From Pelargonium cotyledonis (Eukaryota; Streptophyta; Magnoliopsida; Geraniales; Geraniaceae), in contig JAYMTA010000504.1 of assembly GCA_036897625.1 (NCBI GenBank), positions 1 through 27,654 of the forward strand: a stretch of DNA of 27,654 nucleotides, read 5' to 3'. The translations under genes were made by a program, and so were the position numbers. The notes under the pieces were generated by a model. The model ran no database searches. It saw only the letters and a program-made list of their open reading frames with translations, and had not been told where the DNA came from. Every line of letters starts with the position of its first letter. The stretch's first letter is position 1. Below are positions 1-10,291 of the stretch, piece by piece.

Positions 1-207
1 CGAGGGTTAGTTTTGGGGTTATTGAGCGGGTGGGCGGGTTCACCCGCGGGTTGGACTTCTTCTGACCGTGGGCCGTCCATGAGCCTAGCGGATTAGGCTA
101 ATTTGGGTCGTCCATTCATGTGGGTTGAGCGGTGTGGGCTAACTATGTGCGGGTTACAATTTTTTTGAGCGGGTTGGCGGGTTGGCCCGTATATTTGCAC
201 ACCCCTA
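1..207 (-). mobile_element. hAT-like non-autonomous element, one end only
   Basis: Read on the minus strand from 207, the end begins TAGGGGTGTGCAAA and continues into repeated GGGCCAACCCGC-type units, a pattern common at the ends of plant hAT-type non-autonomous elements. The GC-rich 'gcgggttggcgg' repeats stand out from the AT-rich surroundings. The other end lies left of the window, so neither the length nor the target duplication (expected 8 bp, here it would start catgcaac at 208) can be confirmed. It probably sits in an intron of the SAC3-like gene that follows. The family assignment rests on the look of the terminus only. Confidence 0.5.
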
Positions 208-679
208 CATGCAACTATTTTTCTGAAAATTTGGTACTTTGTGCATATTGATTTTTCCAATATGCATAATCCATTAGTGTCAGGGATGAGCATTATATCA
301 TATCCTTTCTGGTTGATATCTAAAAGTTCTATACAATTTACTTGGCTGACTGATAGAGATTAGGAATCACAAATTTTGAAATCCAAAGCAAATGATGTTA
401 AACATGTAGTTACTGTCATATTACACACACCAGTCAGCCTAGTTGAAGTTGGTGGCATGTGTCCTAATCTGTAAATAGACTTTGTTTACTTGTTCTAATG
501 TTGTCCCTAGACTTTTTAGTCTCAGGAATTTGAGTGTAGCGAACTCTGATTTTATTGTTGATATAGGATTGTAAATTCACCGAACTTATCTTAATTCATC
601 TTTTCCTCTTTTTTTGTTTTACTTTTTTGTGTTCTGCTTTAATTGTTTATTCTAGTCTTGAGAAGCTAATTGTTTCTGT

Positions 680-706
680 CACACACACACACACACATGC
701 ACACAC
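680..706. repeat. (CA)n microsatellite
   Basis: An uninterrupted CA run at about 680-697 is followed by a short interruption and more CA. It lies in the presumed intron upstream of the first visible SAC3-like exon. Confidence 0.9.
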
Positions 707-807
707 TTGTGCATATTGTTTTAGTTTAAGAGAAAAGTGGCATCACATTTGAGTCTTTTTGTGCATATTGATGCAGAATGCAGTTCACCTTGCATCTCTC
801 TCGCTAG

Positions 808-2450
808 TTTTGCAGAACTATATCCACAAAGCATACCCAGGTGTCGGATGTGCGGCCTCTCTCAGTCCTGGCAGACACTTTGGACTACCTCTTAAACTTG
901 TTGGATTCTACGGATCAATCATTTGAAGTGGTTCACGACTTCATCTTTGATAGGACGAGGTCCATAAGGCAAGATCTTAGCATGCAAAACATTGTCAGTG
1001 ATAAAGCAATATGCATGTACGAGGAAATGGTACAGTTTTCTTGTCAAACTTCTCCTTCAAATTTTTTATAGTCCAAGTAAATCAACATCTTCTCAGTTTC
1101 TGAAACAGTGGAAATCTTCATGTAATCTTACCTGATATGCTTCACCATACAGGTTAAATTTCACATCATATCTCACCACAAGCTACGAAACTGCAGTAGC
1201 AGTTCAAACACTTCTTCAATGCATCACCTCAACCTCCAGCAGCTTACAAAAGCTCTAACATCTCTATATAACCTGTATGATGTAAATCGTAATTCCAGTA
1301 CTATTTACAAGAATGAAGCTGAGTTTCAGTCATTTTATGTTCTACTACGTCTTGGTTCTAACAGCCAACCAATGGTAGATCTGTAATTTTATATGTGTGG
1401 TTATATCAATTGTTTCCTCCCTAATTACATCCATTTAATGGGTAAATAATAGCTATTTTTTATCCACAGGGGGAGTCACTTTCTTTGTGGTTTCGTCACG
1501 TGTCATCTCTAATTTTGAAGTCGAAGGAAATGTCCGTTGCTCGTAAAGTTTTAAGGTGAACTCAAACTTTGATTAAGGTTCTGTACTTCAGAACTTTTTG
1601 TTTGTTATCAGTAGTTAGGGGTATGTTTTTCGATTTAGGTGTGAAAATATGTTATCCGATAACATGACTGTATTTCCAAGTAGGTTTTACCGAATAGGCG
1701 ATTACAAGCGATTCTTATCCACAACAGCAGATGAGGCATCCTATTTACAGTACTGCATTATTGAACCCTACATCAATGAGGTATTTTTCTAGTTCTGTTT
1801 ACTACACACATCGTGCTATTGTTGTAGTTATTGGATCTGTGTAAAAGCTATTAGTTCTTTTACAAGCATAGCTTCCAGTTTTGTTTCTTCGGTTTTTCTT
1901 TCAGGATGCCACTCGGGGGATTTTTTCCGTTTTCCTAAACGTTGAATTTTAGATATTCATGGTTTTGGAAATTAGTTTTTGTTCTATGGCGAATGTTAGT
2001 AACATCTCATAACTGTTTCTTTGTAATGCTTCCTGCCATTATTTCTTCAGTTTGTCTCAGAAAGCTTCTAAGAGTGTTTGCTTGTTTTCCTTGTTACCAC
2101 CGAAGGTGCGTGCACTGGCTGTTTCATGTATTAATAATGGGGGTTACAAGCTTCATCCATATCCGATGTCTCAAATATCCAAACTCTTGATGATGAAGGT
2201 AAAGTTTCCATCGATAAGATTTTTCTGGTTTTGATTTTTAGTAGTTTTAACATATTTCAAACTTTGAAGAAGCTGTTTATGGTTTTGTTAGGACTCAGAA
2301 GTGGAATCCTTTTGTATGGCTTGCGGTCTTGAGACTTGCACGGATGAAACAGGCAATAAGTTGCTACCAACCAAACAAACAACCTTCTGTCGACCTAAGG
2401 GAGGGTTTCAAAATTACAGCTTTGTGGGTTTGGAACGATTTGAGAGGTAA
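808..2450 (+). CDS. SAC3C: SAC3 family protein C-like (SAC3/GANP domain), C-terminal 292 residues
   Basis: Six exons: 808-1029, 1153-1374, 1470-1555, 1684-1780, 2106-2198 and 2292-2450, all with GT..AG introns and consistent phase. The product is 292 residues and lacks its N-terminus, which lies left of the window. Diagnostic stretches are [80 protein letters not shown] and [20 protein letters not shown], which together form the SAC3/GANP helical (PCI-like) region. SAC3 proteins scaffold TREX-2-type complexes at the nuclear pore in mRNA export; the plant C isoform is little studied. The first exon is set at 808 (acceptor gctag) because FCR is encoded contiguously with the rest; an acceptor at 815 is also possible. 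The end is the in-frame TAA at 2448-2450, although the same bases resemble a splice donor, so a further 3' exon cannot be excluded. Family identity is confident; the C paralogue is likely. Confidence 0.85.
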
Positions 2451-3789
2451 ATATGGTGTGTGCAGTGTATTTTCTTTATCGTCTATTGTTTTTTCTTGAT
2501 TCCTTTTGTCCTCTATTTACTGAAGCTCAGTTAAGCTGGTCGTATGCATACACTAACATACATGACACAAGAAAAGAAAAAAGTGTTTCATAGGACCAAG
2601 CTATAGTAGAGTGACTGAATTGTTTATCACTGGACAAATGTCTCTGCACAGCAAGTGCATCGAGGCCTGAAGACTGCATCTTGAGTTTTATTTTGCTTTC
2701 AATGTGTACAATCATTTGGACAATTTTTCTTTTACTGATTTCAGTTTGCACAGTCAACCAATTATAATTGCGGGTAAACCGTAACATAAGCAATGTGAAA
2801 CAAATGTGGTTATTATATCAGAAGAAACAGGAATGCTTAAGCCTTTCACCTTACTCGCGAGTCAATTCACTTGCGAGAAATGTAGTCACATAATGTGACT
2901 TGCCATCGTGCTAATTGTATTTTACAAATGATGTTGCAGTTTGTTCAACGCTTTCGTTAACCTTGTGTTAATCAGTTTTCCCTCATCAATGCCATTTATA
3001 ATATTCCAGTGTTTTATGCAGTTGGAAGTGAGAAAAGCTTCCCAGCCCAGGATTCATCCGGCACATCGGCCCCAGCAAATGACCTGTAAAAGAACTTAAC
3101 GAATACAATTTTTCTCCTTCTCGGGTTTGTTTTGGCTGGCAGGGGAGTTAGATTGTTCTGCCAAAATCTGATTTGCTATACTGACTAGTTTACCTCAGCA
3201 GAGTAAACAGGTTAGTTACGCATAAGTAAATTATAGTGGTTAAGGCTAGAAATTACTGATTCATCATCTAGCAAGTTGATTAAAGGAACCAAGATTAGTA
3301 GAGTTTGTGTGTAAATTACAAAATCATTGTACTACTATGTTGATTTAAGGTTGTGATGCGTGTTTGTGATACGTTGAATTATAGCAATTGAAATTTCATT
3401 GTACTACGTTTAATTGAAGAAATATAGGTTCGGATCAATCTACATTGATTGACTGTCCCCATTATGTAGAATGGGGCGGTTTTGAATATCGTCCCAAAAT
3501 ATTATCTGCAGGAGTAAATAAGTTGGCGTGTATAATATATACTTTTGCGACTAGAAAACTATCTCGTTCAAATTGTACAAAATCATAATGATGTAGATTC
3601 TCATTCGCACAAATTAATAACCCAATGGCCTTGTTACTCAATTTCTCGTACAAGCATCTTCAAACATTACATTATCATTGCCCGATTAGTTGTTATATCC
3701 CTTGCAACAATACTTTGTACCTATTCCCGTGGTTGTGTCAAGCTATTTGAACATAGAAAAATTTGACAAGCAAAACTAGAAAGATAGCC
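2451..3789. other. 3' flanks of two convergent genes
   Basis: This stretch lies between the stop of the SAC3-like gene and the stop of the minus-strand DUF1279 gene. It should contain both 3' UTRs. Short open frames here (for example 2527-2793 minus and 3545-3766 plus) look like chance. No repeat with clear ends was seen. Confidence 0.6.
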
Positions 3790-6700
3790 TTATGCCGAAA
3801 GCAGCATCACAACAAAGAACATCAAGAGAGCCAGCCCGAAACAAAACCCTACAACAGCTATGAAGGCCTGGAAATGAACAAATAGAATATCAGATCATGT
3901 ATGTACATCATGATTGTTGATGCAAAATATCTTTTTTCATGTGAAGTTTGAGTTTACCTTTCCCTGAGACTCAAAATTAAATTTGGCGGTGAACCATGAC
4001 AATCCTCTGTCTACGAAAGGTGCGAGTGCCAGGGCCCTAAACGAAAAGAAAGAGTAACTCTATGATAATACAACAGTTCTAACTATACATGCTTAATGAT
4101 CTGTTTGGAACGCCAAAAGAGCTAGACGTTCGAGGGAGACAGAGAGTTTAAACGTGTTCGTGACAAGCATCACAACCTTAAACAAAAGATAGGAAGAAAT
4201 GAATAACATCATTCAGAACCTATATATAATACTCTTCAATAGTGTACAACTCAAAATCAAACATTCACAACATTAGGGACAACGATCAACTACCCAGTTG
4301 CCTCATTCAAGATAGCTTTAAGCAGGACAATCATTGCCCTTGAACAGAAGTAAGGAAATCTCTCTAATTTAAAACAGGTTTTAGTATAAAATCACATATA
4401 AGCTTGAGATAGTAGATTTTCTGCAGGAAAGCCTTATCTTCTTATTCTCTACTTAACATTCATATCCCGGCACATGATAAAATAACTTTTTTTAGGGAAA
4501 ATGTGCTGCTGCTGATAAACATTGGATCCAAATGAAAAATCGGTGTGTGAAACAACTGACTTGGAAGACTTTTTATGCAGGCTACATTTCCAGGGAACTG
4601 TAAAATTTACCTCAATGCTCTAGTAGATGACATGGAGAGGATATAGATTAACATTATAATAACCAAAGGCTTAAAGATTCTCAGCTGAGATAATCAAAAT
4701 CAAGATTCTGCACCTATTAACCATGCAGCCCAGCAGTTTATTTCTGTTTTGAACTGTGAACTATTCCCGTGTATCGAGCTACCAAAGAAAATTAGTGGCA
4801 ACATTCATAACATTAAATCTATGAAATCAAAGTTGTTCATTTGAACCAACATGGAAAGACAACAGCACATAAAATATGAGAAACTCTAAATGTTTTGGAA
4901 AACTAGAAAAACATGATGCACACTTGAATTGCTACATGCCTACATCAGTACAAAAAGTAAATAAATACAAATAAAAAGGAATTGTCAGTTTAGCACCCTC
5001 ACCCTCCAGCTCTGAGAAGCTTAGTGACTTGGCTTCCAGCCCACACCATGGCCAATACTTTAACAAATCTGCAAAACTTAAATAAATTTCATTTCACATA
5101 AACTCTAATAATACTGGGAGGACAAGAAAAAAGCTGTTACCTTTCAACTGCAGCAAGATACCCCATTCTTCCGGGTGCAGGAGCAACATAAAACCTATAA
5201 AGCAGACAATGACGTCCTTTTAATGTTATCTCTCATTCTCTCTAATCATACTAAGGCCATCTAGCAAATTGATAAAAACCCAAATAAATAGTGAGAACTT
5301 TCAAGACCGCATATTGACTCTGAAATGAACAGATTCTTTAATATGCTACAGTGGTAGGAACTGGTAATCTAAATTGAGATCATTTCAAGTTAATGTCTTT
5401 AGTACATATGATATGAGCAAAAAGTACTCACAGTAGCTTCAAGAATTATCTTATAAACAAATTACACATTTCTCATGTATAAGAACAACGTAAAATTTAG
5501 TGTCAACAATGGAAGACTAAAATGACCAATTCTTTTTTATAATAATAAAAATAAAAACATAGAGAGAGATCAAAACCAAGAAACCCTCATAGTCTAATAC
5601 TAGTAAGTAGTCGCAAAAAATATTATATATGTGCAGCACTTGAATCAATGACTTTTAGGTGCCAATTCCACACATACTGACATGAAAACAATAACGTTAA
5701 TTATTACTTACCACACCACCAGAAACGTTGTAAGATAGTAGGCAGTATTTAGCAGTCCATATGACAGTATCCCTGAAAGTCCATATCTTCTTAATTTCTC
5801 GAGCACCCTAAGAAGACAAATACACAAGAATGTTACTATACGTGAAAAGAGAAGAGAAGATTAAATATATAACCAAAATTCCCTTTATGATTGTTCAAGA
5901 CTTTCCATAAAGTTAGATTCTAGAATAGAACACAGAAGATGAATGCATCCTTTGCAAGCATGAAAGCTGCCCTATTTAAATAACAATGAATAATGATGGT
6001 GATATGCAGAGGACAACAATAACTATCATGCCCTGTTCTATGTTCAGTAAAAAGTGATAGAGTGACCTATCAGAACAATTACTTAGTATGATGACAATAT
6101 GATATAATACAAGAAGAGTTACTAGAACAATATCACATATCATCGTTAAATGTCATAAGCTTCTTCATATTGGAGCATAACAATATAGTAAGTACTCATT
6201 GGACTTCTTGGTGGAGCCTCCTTGAGGTCTTTTATCCTTTTCTGCTGAACCTACGAAAATATCAATGCTTAAATGTTTGTGTTCATATGAATTCAATGGT
6301 AAATGATAGCAGAATGAAGAATTCAATACCCACACATACACATATTCATTTCCAAGTAACATACTCTCTAAGTCCCAAAATGAGTGTCCACTTTCCTTTG
6401 TGGTAAGTTAGCTATGCATAAATTCACAATATTATGCCTAAGATAAGCTAGATAGAACCCCTTTATTTTGTTATAATAAAGCCATATAGGGGCGCATGAA
6501 GGAAAGTTTAGCAGTAATCCAATTTTCCTTAATTTTTTGCGAAAAAAATTGTACAAAGACAGCTCATTTTGGGATGGAGAGGCAGTAATCAATACCTTCA
6601 TGGTTGGGGGAGCAATTTCCAGCACCGGACGAACTAAAAACCTGCACACAAAGGCACATACTTTAGCTCAATAAGTAGACCACCCTTCAATCTTATTCAG

Positions 6701-7243
6701 TAGCCACATAACAATGTACTTAAAAAAAATACAGCATCATCCCTGAATTTCGCAATTTGTAGCTGGAGCCACAAAACCTGAACTAATTTTTATAGCACAA
6801 ATAATAGCTTTTCGTAATACTTAAACAAAAGTCATGAATTGAGTTCTAAAAGTCAGCAATCGAAGCTCACATTGCCATCGCCCTGGACGGAGCAGAGCCA
6901 ACGGTGACGGCAGCGGTTCACAATAATTTTTTTCAGATCCGATGAGTAAGATCGAGTGGAAACCCTCGGGGTGCTGGAACTTGAGAATTCACTGAAATCC
7001 TTGAACAGCAAATTGAAAAGAAAAAAGGAGAAAAAATGACATGAATCAGAGTAGAAAATAGAGCTTTGAAATTGATAAAATTGCTAAGAATGTAGCTGCG
7101 ACTGTGACACTCACCAGGAAAAGGGACGGCGAGAAGCGAGATATCGCCGGCGATGAAGCAGAGATCCTCGGCAGCTGAGACATTGATAGAGGCTCGATCG
7201 ACTGATAAGATAAAAGGCGGGAGTGACGACGAGTCGTTTTCAT
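3790..7243 (-). CDS. DUF1279/FAM210-like membrane protein, probably chloroplast-targeted
   Basis: Nine exons on the minus strand: 7115-7243, 6871-6999, 6596-6641, 6196-6250, 5712-5807, 5141-5194, 5003-5068, 3958-4036 and 3790-3867. They sum to 732 nt, or 243 residues, with every phase consistent. Residues 1-100 are rich in Ser and Arg and poor in acids, like a plastid transit peptide. An alternative Met 21 (MSQLPRIS) could also be the start. The conserved part begins about residue 120: LEKLRRYGLSGILSYGLLN, then a hydrophobic segment (YYLTTFLVVWFYVAP), then WAGSQVTKLLRAGGALALAP, the core of the DUF1279 (FAM210) domain. A hydrophobic C-terminal helix ends at LLSA. In animals FAM210 proteins are mitochondrial; plant homologues are largely uncharacterised, so membrane function and plastid location are inference. 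Introns are AT-rich and take up most of the gene. The one between exons 7 and 8 (4037-5002) shows nothing recognisable. Confidence 0.85.
6364..6585. mobile_element. Stowaway-like MITE in an intron of the DUF1279 gene
   Basis: The left end reads CTCTCTAAGTCCCAAAATGAG. The right end, read in reverse complement, contains CCTCTCCATCCCAAAATGAG. This resembles the CTCCCTCCGTCCC terminus of Stowaway (Tc1/mariner) MITEs, and both ends are flanked by TA (6362-6363 and 6586-6587), the usual target duplication. Its length of about 222 bp fits the class. It makes up about two thirds of the intron 6251-6595. The outermost bases have diverged, so the exact ends are uncertain by a few bases. Confidence 0.7.
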
Positions 7244-8006
7244 ATGGACCTCATTTTTACGAGACGATTACATAAAACCAGGTCACTGATTATCTTTTAC
7301 CGCGAGTATTGTTAAAGTTTTGTTCGATTACATCTGATATAATTTTGATTTCTAAAGTAGTGATAATTTTCCGGATTTGCATATAACAAATTGTGGTACG
7401 AGTGAGTTGATTTACTCTTTTGATAGCAAGTTAAGAAGTTGTTAAAATTTGCTGCGTAGATTTTTGGTAGGTTTTTTTGTTTATCGGTGCACGCATGGAG
7501 CAGATTGTAGAGAAGGAGAAATGAGTTAGAATGTGGTGATTTGACTGAGGTCATCATATTAACTTTTGATTTTGTTATCGAATTAAATAGTAGACTCGTT
7601 GGTTGTGAGAAGCCGTTGACAAAACCATCCACGTGGCCGCCTTGAATTCTAAGTGCAATCATTGTGCAGTTGTTAGTGTTGTTTTTCAGGCTTGATGAGA
7701 CTTGAGAGGATACCAATACCTTAAACTTGATAATTTAGGTCAATAGAGATGATTCAAGTGTTTTTGGTTTAATTATTCGAGATGTTTTAGTAACTGTGAC
7801 TCAATTTGGTAGCATCGTTCTTTTTTGTTTCTGTGTTGGTCTGATAACCAAGTGGTGACAAATTAGTTAGATTTTCAATATTCTTGAAAGACTCATCTGA
7901 ATGGCTTAATTTTCAAACTCTCACTCGTACTTGTTGTTCGATTTAAATAAATAAATTATTAGTTTTGGATTAAATAAAAAAGGTAAGGTAGGAGAAATTG
8001 GGAAAC
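7244..8006. other. Divergent intergenic region
   Basis: About 0.8 kb lies between the start codon of the minus-strand DUF1279 gene and the promoter motifs of the plus-strand J-protein gene. It should contain the upstream promoter of the former. A 134-codon minus-strand frame at 7312-7716 has no recognisable domain and ordinary AT-rich composition, so I do not call it a gene. Confidence 0.6.
7629..7636. promoter_or_regulatory. G-box CCACGTGG
   Basis: A perfect palindromic G-box core, the binding site of plant bZIP and bHLH (HY5/PIF-class) factors, lies about 390 bp upstream of the DUF1279 start. It would suit a light-regulated plastid protein. Occupancy is inference. Confidence 0.4.
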
Positions 8007-8061
8007 TGGCCCAGTTTCATAGTGGGCTTAAGGCCCAAATACGAAATCACTGAAAAGCCCA
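8007..8061. promoter_or_regulatory. Cluster of four site II (TGGGCC/T) elements
   Basis: TGGGCY motifs occur at 8008-8013 (reverse), 8023-8028 (forward), 8032-8037 (reverse) and 8056-8061 (reverse). Clustered site II elements bind TCP factors and are typical of proximal promoters of plant ribosomal protein, translation and mitochondrial genes. They lie just upstream of the inferred leader of the ZRF1-like gene. No TATA box is evident nearby, which fits this promoter class. Confidence 0.7.
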
Positions 8062-8079
8062 TTAAAACGAAGTCATATT

Positions 8080-10291
8080 AGGGCAACGAAGGAGAGGTAG
8101 GACTTGTTCGTTCTCTTCTCTGCTATCAGTACTCTGTGACCGATAGAGGAAGAGAACGACACTGCCAGAAAAAGAAGCCTCCTTTGCTCTTTTCTTCATC
8201 GTCTTCCCCAAAGGTTTGTCCTTTTTTTCCTGCTGCTTATCAATCTGTTTGGTTTCCCGGAAAACACTTTTCCTGCCTCTAAGCAAGAAACCAACTGCTT
8301 GGCTCTTCTGTGCTTCCGCCAAAACTTTGGCTATGTGCTGTAGCGTAGATATTGTGGTTATGCCTGGTTATATGTTATTGCATTCAGCTCAAATTCAATT
8401 TTTTTTGTTTGTTTTCAAATGGTTTGTTTCAGATTTCAAAGCACTGTTCTTGCCTTTTGCTTTATCAAGTTTCGTCGTAAGATTGTAGCTGTTGAGCTTG
8501 TTATTTCATGTGTTTTGGCTTTTGTATAGTTTACAAATCTATGAGGTCCATGTATGCATATGTTTGTTGTTTATGTATATGTTTATGTTTTTTTTGTTGA
8601 TAAATTTGGTATTTTTTTACTGTATGAAGTTATATATACCTTCTGTTATTTGTTGTTGAATTGTTGTTTTGTGCTGTGAATTTGCACGTGAAGTACTCGC
8701 GATGCTCCTTCATGTATTCTGTTTCAGAATCAAAGCTTGAGAGCATATGCTATCTGTTATGTGATTGCTGATATATTTTTTCCAAAATTAGTTTGCTTGT
8801 TACTTAAAATAGTGAAGCTGCATTACTCGATTTGGTTTTTAATAGTTTAAAGTGAACTGATAATTTTATCCTTAAGTTGATAAAATTGTATCATGCCTGC
8901 TTATCTATATACTGGATTTTTTTTATTATTTGTGTCTGAAGATGTGGATGATTTGGTCAAAGTTCAGTGTTTGGGTTTTGTTTGGTGTTGCAATTGTATC
9001 AAATAATTTCAGTTGAATGATTTTTAATAATGTTTTTATTGTTTTTTTATTTATTTAAGTTTTGAATCCCATTCCTACTATGTGGTATGTGTGGCTTATA
9101 TGAATTGTTTTGTTGTAACTAATCTATCATAGGGATGCTATTACCAATTCATTGCAAGTTTGCAACTTTTGTTCATAATTGCAATTTGTCGTGTGCTATA
9201 ATAAATTTGTTTTTATGCAATGGCCTACTTATTATTGGTTCATTTATAGTAAATCTTAACTGCTAATGTCTACATATATTTGCACAAAAGTAAATACACA
9301 TGTTTACGTATATGTATCAGTTTTAGGTGAGGTTGGTGTTCTGATTCAAATGTAGATGATTACAATGATGTTAGAATTAGATTATAGAATGGTTTCTTGC
9401 AGAAAAGAGTTTTAGTACCATGTTGTCTATATGGGTGTACACTAAACAATTCATGTGGTTTAAAAACTCTTAAATCCTCTGCCTTCTTATAAAAATCGTC
9501 TTTGTTAATTTGTTCACGACTTGCTCTACTTAAGTTGGTTCAGAAATTTTATAATATAAAGAAAACAGAGTCCATTTTTTTCTTTCTCTAAGTATTGTGT
9601 TTGTTCTACTAGCGTCTGTCCATTAGATTTTGAATGTAAGAGAAAAATAGATCTTAATTATTGGAATTTTTGTTTTATTGATGCCTAACCTTCTATGCTT
9701 ATCAGTCATCAGTTGAATGCTTATTTAAATGTTTTTGGCGATCATTCATTAGTGAAGTTTGTTGATGTTTTTGCATGCCAGAATTTACCTTGGCAAAGTA
9801 AATTTTTTTAATGTGAGGGTCCAGAATTTTTGGTTTTTATGCTAAAGGCTAAAGTTTGCTGCAATGCCTCAAATATTGCTGTCAAACATCTGCAAGACAT
9901 CATTCATACAGAAGCAAGTATATATTAGAGGGGCTAGAAAACCCAATACTTGTGTCATATATTCTATTACCTTTTGCTAAGCTCCTTAGGCTATCTTATT
10001 CCAGTCAACTAGCTAATTCCCGGGTGGCCTTTTTCATTCTCTACTTCATGTCTAGTCTCTTATCCTATTATGTGTGGACAACTTGGATAGTCGTGTAGTC
10101 TGTCTAAAAAATCATAATTTATTGAAATAAGTATCAAATGAATTGCTCTGATTGTGTCTGTTTTGCTAGTGCAGTTTCAACGTTGGCGCAGTTCTTACAT
10201 TAACTGTGATATTGAACTGGAGTGAAGCTTCTTGGATTTCGATATTGGCATATCAGATAGTTCCTGGCTGCATAGATTCTTAGTAAACATT
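8080..10291 (+). other. 5' leader of the ZRF1-like gene with an intron of about 2 kb
   Basis: The inferred first non-coding exon runs from about 8080 to 8213 (donor aaag|gtttgt). The second begins at 10175 after a T-rich tract and gcag. The intron 8214-10174 is very T-rich on the plus strand, as in plant introns, and holds no domain-bearing frame. The two leader exons contain no ATG before 10292. An alternative acceptor lies near 10193. Leader introns are common in plant housekeeping genes and often raise expression; that role is inference here. Confidence 0.55.

Noticed and set aside
7312-7716. 134-codon open frame on the minus strand
   Set aside because: No recognisable motif, intergenic-type composition and no splice partners; it looks like a chance frame in promoter DNA.
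10232-10291. A 20-residue N-terminal extension of the ZRF1 frame starting at TTG
   Set aside because: There is no ATG in the extension, an in-frame TGA lies just upstream, and the ATG at 10292 gives the conserved family N-terminus.
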